Shown piece by piece: positions 26,664 through 35,039 of a DNA stretch of 64,000 nt. Positions within the stretch are counted from its first letter, which is position 1; each line of letters opens with the position of its first letter. Source of the stretch: Qipengyuania sp. S6317L1 (GTDB taxonomy: Bacteria > Pseudomonadota > Alphaproteobacteria > Sphingomonadales > Sphingomonadaceae); assembly GCF_023015615.1 (NCBI RefSeq), contig NZ_JALKAJ010000005.1, positions 372,001-436,000 on the forward strand, written 5' to 3'. Made by a program: the position numbers and the translations under genes. The notes under the pieces were generated by a model. It was not told the DNA's origin and searched no databases. It saw only the letters and a list, made by a program, of their open reading frames with translations.

Positions 26664-29600
26664 ATGACCTTGCGTGTGTGCTCTTCTGTGAAGCGCGTGG
26701 CAGCAGCACTCGGTGTAGTGCTGCTGCCATTCGGCGTGCTCGCAGGGAGCGCAAACGCGCAAAACACCAATGAGGCGGAGGTTCTTCGCACCATTACCAA
26801 TACCGCGGAGGCTAGCTGGCTGTTTGAGGGGCGCGAGCGCGAAACAGTCTCCAACGAAGTGCGGTTCGATGTCACATTGCCTCCACCAGAGATTCGGGCA
26901 TTTCGTCCGACCCCTCAGGGCGGTGTTGACCTCAATTTCCGCGCGCCACTGTGCGCGGCAGGCGGGCAAGGGCCCGCTGGTTCGGGCGGCGGAGGATCTT
27001 CGCCTATCGAGCTTACCCCTGTAGAAGGGGCCGCCGAGGTCACGTCGATTATCCGGCCTGGCCAAACCATGCTGTTCGAGATCACCGCGCTTCAGGCGAA
27101 TGTCGATCCGAACGAAGTGGATCGCATGGATGTGACAATCACCACGTCCACCGGCGATGAAGAAAGCCTGACGATTTTCGAAACCGGCAACAACACCGGC
27201 AGGTTCGTTGGTCAGATCGGCACTGCACGCATCCCACCGACCCCGGCGAGCGGCGATTGTGAGCTTAGCATCAACGACGGCGCGACCATTTCCATCGAAG
27301 CTTTCCTGCCGGGCGACACGACTGTTGTTGTTGAAACCGAGGTTCAGGTGCTCGCCGATCCGTTCGGCGTTGTGTTTGACAGTGAAACCGGTCAGCCAGT
27401 GTCTGGCGCGCGCGTCACTATTGTCGATGCGGCAACCGGCGCTCCGGCGACTGTTTTTGCAGAAGACGGCGTTACCCCGTGGCCTTCGACGGTTATCTCG
27501 GGTCAGCCTGTCACTTATGGCGACGGTCTTGTCTTCAATCCTGAGGCAGGCGAATTCTGGTTCCCGCTTACGTTCCTGGGCAGCTATCGCCTCGTTATCG
27601 AGCCGCCAGAGCCGTACACCGCGCCATCAGTCGCAAGCCGCGCAAGCCTTGCTCAGTTGAGCCGTCCCGATGGCCGCTCCTTTATCATTCTCGATGCGTC
27701 ATTTGGCGACGTATTCGAGCTGAACGATCCAACGCCAATTCAGGTGGACATTCCGCTTGATCGGCCAGCTGAAGACATCGGCCTTGTTAAAACTGCGTCG
27801 AGAAACCGCGTGCAGCCGGGCGATGTCGTGTTCTATTCGATCACTGCGAGAAACGATGATCCATCGCGTCCGCGCCGCGATGTGGTGTTGACCGATACGC
27901 CGTCATCTTCGCTGCGTTTCCGCGCTGATAGCGTGCGGGTGAACGGTGCCGAGGCACCTGACCAAATTGCATTTGCCCCTGATGGCCGCTCGCTCACCGT
28001 TTCACTGGGTGATCTGGCGCCTGGCGAAAACGCCCGCGTGACTTACGCCATGAGTGTTCTTCCCGATGCTGCACCGGGTGTTGCGCCTAACGATGTGGTC
28101 AGTGTCGATTCCGTCGGCCGCACCGCGCGCACCAGTGTCGCGGTCGAGGTTGAGCGCGAGACAATCGCCGACCGCATGACGATCATCGGCCGCATCACCG
28201 CCGGCCCTTGTTCGGTGGACAACACCAAGGACAACCCACGCCCCGGCGTTCCCGGTGTGCGCGTGGTCATGGAAGATGGCTCTTACGCGATCACCGATGC
28301 CGATGGCCGCTATCACTTCGAAGGCGTTGTGCCGGGCACCCACGTGGTTGCTGTTGCGCGCATGACGGTTCCTGAAGGCGGCGAACTGGTCAATTGCTAC
28401 CGCGACACCCGCAACGCCGGCAGCGCAAGCTCGCGCTTTGTTATCGGGCAGGGCGGTTCGCTGGTCGTCGCAGATTTCGACATCAACTTCCCCGAAGGCA
28501 CGCCTGCATTTGTCGAGCAAACTCTCGCAGAGCGCAATGGCGAGGCTCGCCCTGATGGCGATGCAGCACGCGCCGTAAACGCAATCGCTGGCGGCTCTGG
28601 CCGTCCCGCCATCGAGCGCGCCACCCCGGCTGTATCGGCTGATACGCTTACTGGCGCTGGCATCCCTGCAAGCACCGCCGCAGCAGCAGAGCGCGCCGAG
28701 CCGGTCTATGCTGCGAACACCGACTGGCTGGCACTTGGCGATGGCGAAGACGGTTTCCTCTTCCCCGGCACCACCGCGAACCCGCGTTCGCCAGCTATCC
28801 GGGTCGCCATCCGTCACCGCCGCGGTCAACAAATCAAGCTTCGCGTCAATGGCGAAGAGGTAAGCGGGCTTTCATTCGACGGCACCTTGACCCCTACGCA
28901 AGGCCGCTTCGCGGTCAGCACATGGCGCGGCATTGTTCTCGACGGCGACCGCACCGTGCTCGAAGCCGATGTGATCAACACGTTCGGCGGGGTCAGCAAG
29001 ACTTTCAGCCAGGAAGTGTTCTTCACCTCGACACCGGCACGCGTCGAGCTTGTCCCTGATCAATCGAACCTCGTGGCCGACGGTCGCACGCGTCCGGTCG
29101 TCGCGATCCGCGTTCTTGACCGCAACAACCGTCCTCTTCGCGAAGGTGTTTCGGGTAACTTTACCCTCAACGCACCCTATGAGAGCGGCGAGCAGATTGA
29201 TCGACAGCAGCTGAACCAACTCACCGGCTTCAACTCAAGCCAGGCGCGCTGGGTTGTCGAAGGTACCGACGGTATTGCGAAAATCGAGCTTGCGCCGACC
29301 ATGGTTTCCGGTTCGCTGCGCCTCGACTTCCAGTTCAACGACGGCGAGCTTGCGCGCGAGCAGCAGCTTGAAACATGGGTTGTTCCCGGCGACATCGAAT
29401 GGACAATCGTGGGCCTTGCAGAAGGCACGGTTGGTGCAAAATCCGTTGCAGAGAACATGGAGCGTGAAGGCCGCTTTGACAGCGATCTTGGCGACAATGC
29501 CCGCGTCGCGCTTTACGCCAAGGGTCGCATCCTTGGTAAATTCCTGACCACCATCGCTTATGACAGTGCCAAGCAGCGCGAAGACCAGCGCGTTCTGGGT

Positions 29601-31919
29601 CAGCTTGACCCCAATGCCTATTACACCGTCTTCGCAGACGCATCCTCGCGCCGCTTCGATGCCGCAAGCCGCGAAAAACTTTACGTGCGTATCGAAACCG
29701 CGACCTTCTATGCGCTTTATGGCGACTTCGAGACCGCTTTCGATCAAACCCGCCTTGCCCGCTACAACCGCACCGCAACCGGCGTGAAGGGCGAAGCGCG
29801 CGTTGGCCAGTTCAAGGCGAGCGCGTTTGCCGCTGAAATCTCAAGCCGCCTCCAGCGCGAAGAGATCCAGGGCCAGGGCATCACCGGACCATACCAGCTT
29901 GGCAGCCGCAACGTCGTGCCCAACTCCGAGCGCGTGACGATTGAAGTGCGCGACCGTTTCCGTTCGGAACTCATCGTAAGCAGCCGCACTTTGACGCGCT
30001 TCCTTGACTATGATCTTGACCTGCTGACCGGCACGATCACCTTCACACGTCCTGTGCTGAGCCGCGATGAAAACCTCAACCCGCAATTCATTGTGGTTGA
30101 GTATGAAACCGACGGCCTTGGCAATGCCGAAATGAACGCAGGCGCGCGCGTCGACTGGACCAGCGGTGATGGCCGTGTGCGCATCGGCGCGAACGCGATC
30201 ACCGACAAGGGCGAGGGTGCTCGCACGGATATCGGTTCACTCGATCTTCGCGCAGACCTTGGCACGAGCACGCAGGTTCGCGGTGAAATCGCCATGAGCC
30301 GCAGCGAAGGCGAAACAGCGACCGGCTGGCTCGCCGAAGTGCAGCACCAAACCGGCAAGCTCGACATTCTCGCCTATGCCCACCAACTCGACCAGGATTA
30401 CGGCGTTGGCCAACAAAACGGCGTCGATCAGGGCCGCCGTAAGGTTGGCGTTGATGGCCGCGTGTTCCTGAGCGATCACCTCAGCGTGCTGGGCAGCGTG
30501 TGGCAGGATGACAGTCTTCAGGATTCATCGCGTCGCCGCGCAGCGCAGGCGCAGCTGAACCTGACCCGCAAGAACACCGATTTCCGCGTCGGACTTGCGC
30601 ACTTCAATGATCGCCTGACCGATGGCACCACCAACACCTCAACCGTGCTCGAAGGAGGCGTGACACAGCGACTGCTCGACAATGCGCTTGAATTGTCCGC
30701 ATCGACTGCGATTGCGCTCGACAAGGCAGAGAGCATTGACCTGCCGGCCCGTCACCGCATCGGTGCCCGTTATGCGATTGCTCAAGGTGTTCGCCTGGTG
30801 GGCACTTATGAGATCGCCGATGGCGAGAACATCGACGCGCGCACGCTTCGCGGCGGTGTCGAAGTGACACCTTGGCAAGGCGGACAGATCATCACCTCGA
30901 TCGGTCAGGACAACATCAGCGAGCTTGGCAATCGCACCTTTGCCGCCTTTGGCCTTGCGCAAACGCTGCAACTCTCACCCGAGTTCGCGATTGATGCGAC
31001 CATCGACGGCAACCGCACCTTGAACGGCGCGCCTGATGTGGCCGATCTTGTGAACCCGCTCCAACCGGCGGCTTCTGGCGGTCAATTGACCGGCGGTCAG
31101 CAGTTTGAAGACTTCACCGCATTCACCCTTGGTGGCGCATGGCGCAAGGATCGCTGGAGCGTCACGGGCCGCGGTGAATATCGCGATGGCGAGCTTGCCG
31201 ACCGCATGGGCGCAACCTTTGGCGCGATCCGCCAGCTGGGCGAGGGGTCGATTGTCGGCTCGGGCTTCACCTGGACCAAAGCCGAAGACGAGAACGGTCC
31301 AAAGGTCGAGATCATGGACGCGGCAATCGCATTCGCACACCGTCCCGACTTTTCCGAATTCGCCATGCTGGGCAAACTTGAATACCGCAGTGATAAAGTG
31401 ACCGGCGGTATCGCAGGGGTCGCTGGCGGTGCCGGATCAAGTGCGCTTCTGGTTGATGGCGATGCCTTGTCGCGCCGCCTCATCGCAAGCTGGTCCACCA
31501 ACTGGACTCCGCGCGATTTCGACGAGGACGACAACGGCATCATCACCCAGACGCGCCGCAACGAATTCGGCCTGTTCGTGGGTGGCCGTTACAACTTCGA
31601 CAAGTTTGAGGGCACCGAGTTCTCGGGCACAACCGCATTCCTCGGCGCAGACGCGCGCATTGGTGTCGGCGAGATCTTCGAAATCGGCGCAAGCGCAACC
31701 GTGCGCGCCATGCTTGAAGGCGATCTGGCGAGCTTCTCTTACGGCCCGACCATTGGTGTGACGCCGGTTGAAGGCATGCTCATCACCGTTGGTTACAACG
31801 TCGAAGGTTTCCGCGACGGCGACTTCTCGGCGGCTCGCAACACCGACAAGGGCGTGTTCGCCAGTGTCCGGATGAAGTTTGACACCAGCAGCTTTGATTT
31901 CCTTGGGCTGAACCGATGA
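26664..31919 (+). CDS. Giant DUF11 outer-membrane protein with predicted C-terminal beta-barrel
   Basis: A 1751-residue protein with a signal peptide of about 33 residues (SANA-QN). Approximate order: an N-terminal module like the small subunits (35-100); a glycine-serine linker; beta-rich modules; a DUF11 module (370-475, starting DIGLVKTASRNRVQPG); an SdrD B-like domain (510-580, PGVPGVRVVMEDGSYAITD); a long linker; an Ig-like domain (790-900); and about 800 residues of alternating amphipathic strands ending in VFASVRMKF and an aromatic-rich tail. The last part resembles an outer-membrane barrel and would be the only membrane anchor in the cluster. It lies 18 bases after subunit 2 and overlaps the next gene by four bases. 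Confidence 0.82.
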   Translation: MTLRVCSSVKRVAAALGVVLLPFGVLAGSANAQNTNEAEVLRTITNTAEASWLFEGRERETVSNEVRFDVTLPPPEIRAFRPTPQGGVDLNFRAPLCAAGGQGPAGSGGGGSSPIELTPVEGAAEVTSIIRPGQTMLFEITALQANVDPNEVDRMDVTITTSTGDEESLTIFETGNNTGRFVGQIGTARIPPTPASGDCELSINDGATISIEAFLPGDTTVVVETEVQVLADPFGVVFDSETGQPVSGARVTIVDAATGAPATVFAEDGVTPWPSTVISGQPVTYGDGLVFNPEAGEFWFPLTFLGSYRLVIEPPEPYTAPSVASRASLAQLSRPDGRSFIILDASFGDVFELNDPTPIQVDIPLDRPAEDIGLVKTASRNRVQPGDVVFYSITARNDDPSRPRRDVVLTDTPSSSLRFRADSVRVNGAEAPDQIAFAPDGRSLTVSLGDLAPGENARVTYAMSVLPDAAPGVAPNDVVSVDSVGRTARTSVAVEVERETIADRMTIIGRITAGPCSVDNTKDNPRPGVPGVRVVMEDGSYAITDADGRYHFEGVVPGTHVVAVARMTVPEGGELVNCYRDTRNAGSASSRFVIGQGGSLVVADFDINFPEGTPAFVEQTLAERNGEARPDGDAARAVNAIAGGSGRPAIERATPAVSADTLTGAGIPASTAAAAERAEPVYAANTDWLALGDGEDGFLFPGTTANPRSPAIRVAIRHRRGQQIKLRVNGEEVSGLSFDGTLTPTQGRFAVSTWRGIVLDGDRTVLEADVINTFGGVSKTFSQEVFFTSTPARVELVPDQSNLVADGRTRPVVAIRVLDRNNRPLREGVSGNFTLNAPYESGEQIDRQQLNQLTGFNSSQARWVVEGTDGIAKIELAPTMVSGSLRLDFQFNDGELAREQQLETWVVPGDIEWTIVGLAEGTVGAKSVAENMEREGRFDSDLGDNARVALYAKGRILGKFLTTIAYDSAKQREDQRVLGQLDPNAYYTVFADASSRRFDAASREKLYVRIETATFYALYGDFETAFDQTRLARYNRTATGVKGEARVGQFKASAFAAEISSRLQREEIQGQGITGPYQLGSRNVVPNSERVTIEVRDRFRSELIVSSRTLTRFLDYDLDLLTGTITFTRPVLSRDENLNPQFIVVEYETDGLGNAEMNAGARVDWTSGDGRVRIGANAITDKGEGARTDIGSLDLRADLGTSTQVRGEIAMSRSEGETATGWLAEVQHQTGKLDILAYAHQLDQDYGVGQQNGVDQGRRKVGVDGRVFLSDHLSVLGSVWQDDSLQDSSRRRAAQAQLNLTRKNTDFRVGLAHFNDRLTDGTTNTSTVLEGGVTQRLLDNALELSASTAIALDKAESIDLPARHRIGARYAIAQGVRLVGTYEIADGENIDARTLRGGVEVTPWQGGQIITSIGQDNISELGNRTFAAFGLAQTLQLSPEFAIDATIDGNRTLNGAPDVADLVNPLQPAASGGQLTGGQQFEDFTAFTLGGAWRKDRWSVTGRGEYRDGELADRMGATFGAIRQLGEGSIVGSGFTWTKAEDENGPKVEIMDAAIAFAHRPDFSEFAMLGKLEYRSDKVTGGIAGVAGGAGSSALLVDGDALSRRLIASWSTNWTPRDFDEDDNGIITQTRRNEFGLFVGGRYNFDKFEGTEFSGTTAFLGADARIGVGEIFEIGASATVRAMLEGDLASFSYGPTIGVTPVEGMLITVGYNVEGFRDGDFSAARNTDKGVFASVRMKFDTSSFDFLGLNR
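26699..26728 (+). promoter_or_regulatory. Perfect 12-bp intragenic inverted repeat
   Basis: Arms 26699-26710 (GGCAGCAGCACT) and 26717-26728 (AGTGCTGCTGCC) are perfectly complementary with a 6-base loop. The repeat lies 35 bases into the 1751-codon gene, inside the signal-peptide codons. It would form a very stable RNA hairpin just behind the start. It could lower expression of the giant protein relative to the subunit genes upstream, or pause ribosomes during secretion. There is no following T-run. Confidence 0.6.
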
Positions 31920-34183
31920 ACGGCGTACAGATTTCTAGAAGTTCTGACATTCCCAGCATGGTAAACCCTGCGTTTACCATAGCCGCCTATGCACGCGTCA
32001 TGGTCGCAAATACGCATAATCTGGTGCACAAGGTTCTCACGCTCGCAAGCGCGTTGATGCTTGCATTGCTTATGATGCCCGGCGCGGCACACGCCCAGAC
32101 GGAAAGCGTCGATTGGACCAATACCGGGGTTGCCAACCGGGCAGCTCTGCCTTCGGGCACGACCGTAACTGCGTCGGATGGCACGATTGCAACGATAACC
32201 TATTCGGTCCAGACCGAAGGGACCGGGACATTCGAACCGGCTTTTTCGCCGACTTTCGTGAGCTATTTCAATGGCACGATCGGCGGGTCGGCAGGCCCGC
32301 TGCTTGCGAGTTTCGACAACGCCAATTTCGATCCCCGCGATAAAGTCACCATCACCATTGACCTCAGCCGATCGGTGCGAAACCTGGAATTCTCGCTCGG
32401 CGACATTGACCAAGGCAACTATACCGACGCGGTCGAGGTTTTTTACGACAATGGCAGCGGCGGCTTTACCAATGCTGCGACGAACACTGCGTTCTGGACC
32501 ACCGGAAGCTCGGTTACGCGCACCAATGATGCAACCGTTAATGGCTGGAGGGGCACAGGTGGTTCCGGGACAGCTGCAACCAATGGCAATATCAATTTCG
32601 ATTTCGGCTCGCAGTCGGTTCAGCGCATCCGCATTGTCTATTTCAGCTACACCGGCACTGGCGATCCCGGGACCCAGTTCCTTGGAATTTCGGACTTTGT
32701 TTACGCTTCTCCAGGCGCTGACCTGTCGCTGACCAAGACGCTGGTCGGATCACCGCCGGTGCAAGGGGGAACAGCCGTGTGGCGTTTGACCGCAACCAAT
32801 GCGTCAGCGTCTGAATTGGCCGCAGACGGCGTGGTGGTCGCAGACACTTTGCCCGCCGGTTTCAATTTTGCCAGCTCGTCAGGCGACGGCTCGTTCAATC
32901 CTGCCAATGGTCAATGGACCATCGGCACGCTTGCGCCCGGTCAAAGTGCGACGCTGACCATTTCAGGCTCGATCACCGCAAACGCGGGCACGACGGTCAC
33001 CAATACCGCCGAAATCATTTCTAGCAGCGTGCCGGACTTTGATTCGACCCCGAACAACGGAAACAATGGCGAAGACGATTTTGCCTCGTCCAGCTTCACC
33101 GTCCAATCAGGCCGCGCACCGGGTGTTCCGCCTGTGCTTGCCTGCCCGGTGGGTCAATCGGTGTTCGATTGGGATGCGATTTCGGGCTGGACGGCAGGGT
33201 CGACCAACAACACCTATGGGTTTGGCAGCTTTGGCGATGTGAATTTCTCGTTCGACAACGACGGGGCTTACGTGAGCAACGCCATCTGGGGCGGGGCGAT
33301 GCCCAATGTGGGGACCTACTTCAACGGTGGCCTCAACCCTGTCGAAAACGTGCTTCAGGTTGTGTCGGACCAGGCCAACCGGACGGGCGAGGTGGAGTTG
33401 ACCATCACCCTGCCGCGAAGCTTCACCGGGCTGCAATTCTCGATCTTCGATGTCGATTTCGGCGCCAACCAGTTCGCCGACCGCCTGTTCGTGAGCGGCA
33501 GCAATAATGGCGCGAGCGTCAACCCGACCCTTACCAATGGCAATGTCAACTTTGTGAGCGGCAATTCGGTCATCGGTGACGGCACCGCCGATAACAATGC
33601 CGCAACCGGCACCGTGGTCGTTACCTTCACGCAAGCCGTCGATACGGTTGTGATCCGTTATGGCAATGCCAACACCGCGCCGACCAACCCCGGCCAACAG
33701 GGCATCGGTGTACACGATCTTTTCTTCTGCACGCCGCAAGTCGACCTTACCGTCAGCAAGATCAGTTCGGTCATTGCTGACCCGGTCAATGGGACCAACA
33801 ATCCCAAGGCGATCCCGGGTGCGACGGTCGAATATCTGATTACCGTCACCAATACCGGCGTCGATGCCACCTTCCCCGACACGGTAAGCGTACTCGACAA
33901 CGGTCCGGCGGATGCGAGAATGTGCCTTATCAGCCGTGCAGGCGGGCCGGTGATCTTCGGTGATCCGGGCGCAAACTCGGGCCTAACCTACACCTTTGCC
34001 AGCCTTGGATCGGGCGCGGATGATGTGGAATTCTCCAGCGATAACGGCACAAGCTTTACCTATACGCCGGTGGACGATGGGACAGGCTGCGATGCCAATA
34101 TAACCGACTTCAGGGTAAACCCGTCGGGCGCAATGGCTGGCGGCAGCACCTTTACCGTTACGGTGCGCTACAGGGTCGAATAG
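31916..34183 (+). CDS. Secreted DUF11-domain protein, last gene of the surface cluster
   Basis: Up to 755 residues. The ATG at 31916 overlaps the preceding stop (ATGA); internal ATGs at codons 15 and 29 would give a more normal signal peptide (cleavage after HAQ near 61). The mature part holds a first sandwich domain (65-260), a DUF11 module (about 265-395, GADLSLTKTLVGSPP), a second sandwich domain similar in layout to the first (about 405-610), and a C-terminal DUF11 module (615-755, starting VDLTVSKISSVIADPVNG). It has no barrel or anchor. Sharing of the last module with subunit 2 ties it to the same assembly. Confidence 0.8.
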   Translation: MNGVQISRSSDIPSMVNPAFTIAAYARVMVANTHNLVHKVLTLASALMLALLMMPGAAHAQTESVDWTNTGVANRAALPSGTTVTASDGTIATITYSVQTEGTGTFEPAFSPTFVSYFNGTIGGSAGPLLASFDNANFDPRDKVTITIDLSRSVRNLEFSLGDIDQGNYTDAVEVFYDNGSGGFTNAATNTAFWTTGSSVTRTNDATVNGWRGTGGSGTAATNGNINFDFGSQSVQRIRIVYFSYTGTGDPGTQFLGISDFVYASPGADLSLTKTLVGSPPVQGGTAVWRLTATNASASELAADGVVVADTLPAGFNFASSSGDGSFNPANGQWTIGTLAPGQSATLTISGSITANAGTTVTNTAEIISSSVPDFDSTPNNGNNGEDDFASSSFTVQSGRAPGVPPVLACPVGQSVFDWDAISGWTAGSTNNTYGFGSFGDVNFSFDNDGAYVSNAIWGGAMPNVGTYFNGGLNPVENVLQVVSDQANRTGEVELTITLPRSFTGLQFSIFDVDFGANQFADRLFVSGSNNGASVNPTLTNGNVNFVSGNSVIGDGTADNNAATGTVVVTFTQAVDTVVIRYGNANTAPTNPGQQGIGVHDLFFCTPQVDLTVSKISSVIADPVNGTNNPKAIPGATVEYLITVTNTGVDATFPDTVSVLDNGPADARMCLISRAGGPVIFGDPGANSGLTYTFASLGSGADDVEFSSDNGTSFTYTPVDDGTGCDANITDFRVNPSGAMAGGSTFTVTVRYRVE

Positions 34184-34276
34184 CACGGCCAAAAAGCCTT
34201 ATCGCATAGCAATGCGTGTTGTTGCGGTGCAGCAAAAGCATTGACCGCGCACAGCTTTGCTCTAGGGTTTGGGCCC

Positions 34277-35020
34277 ATGCAATCTGCTCGTGATTTGAGC
34301 GCGCCTCCAGCGCTGGCGACCCTTCTTCAAAGCGCGCGCCATGCGCTGTTCCTTGATTTTGACGGGACCTTGGTGGAGCTCGCTCCCACCCCTGACACGA
34401 TTTCGCCTGTGCCTGATCTGGCATCAAGGCTTGAAACTCTTTCACAGCGCCTGGGCGGGGCGCTCGCGCTCGTCAGCGGGCGATCAATTGCAGATATCGA
34501 AACGCATATTGGTTCCGTTAGCCTTGCGGCTGCTGGCTCGCATGGTTCTGACGTGAGACGCGCGGATCGTTCGGCGCTGGGCACTGCTGCGCAGCAATTG
34601 CCCGAGACGATGGAAAAAGCATTGCGCACCTTCGCTGATGGGGAGGGCCTCGATTTCGAACAGAAGCCCCACGGTGGTGCTCTCCATTACCGGGCAAACC
34701 CCGATAAAGGCGAAGCGGCGCAAGATTTTGCCAAGACGCTGGCGGTTGAAAACGGATGGAGCGTTCAAAGCGGCAAATGCGTAGTCGAGGTGATCTCAGG
34801 CGGCGCGGACAAGGGCACGGCGGTTGTGGCGCTTATGGAGGAACCCGGATTTGCCGGATGCATTCCCGTCTTCATAGGCGATGACCTCACCGACGAAGCC
34901 GGCTTTGTCGCGGCCAGTCGCCTTGGCGGTTTCGGCATTCTTGTAGGAGAGCGTGAAACCACCAGCGCCGCCCATGCGCTCGCCACTGTCACACAAGTCC
35001 ACAAATGGCTGGAGCTTTAG
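34277..35020 (+). CDS. otsB: Trehalose-6-phosphate phosphatase
   Basis: A 247-residue HAD-superfamily phosphatase. The nucleophile motif is FLDFDGTLVEL, and SGRSIADIE and the acidic motif GDDLTDEAGF follow. OtsB removes phosphate from trehalose-6-phosphate, the final step of osmoprotectant trehalose synthesis. The ATG at 34277 was preferred to an upstream in-frame TTG because it gives the usual length. It is the first gene of an otsB-GH15-otsA run, 93 bases after the surface cluster. Confidence 0.94.
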   Translation: MQSARDLSAPPALATLLQSARHALFLDFDGTLVELAPTPDTISPVPDLASRLETLSQRLGGALALVSGRSIADIETHIGSVSLAAAGSHGSDVRRADRSALGTAAQQLPETMEKALRTFADGEGLDFEQKPHGGALHYRANPDKGEAAQDFAKTLAVENGWSVQSGKCVVEVISGGADKGTAVVALMEEPGFAGCIPVFIGDDLTDEAGFVAASRLGGFGILVGERETTSAAHALATVTQVHKWLEL

Positions 35021-35039
35021 GAATTTGACCAAAGAAACC

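Noticed and set aside
26664..31919. The giant DUF11 protein as a TonB-dependent receptor
   Set aside because: There is no TonB box or plug-domain motif at the N-terminus, and the barrel-like part is preceded by Ig-like surface modules.
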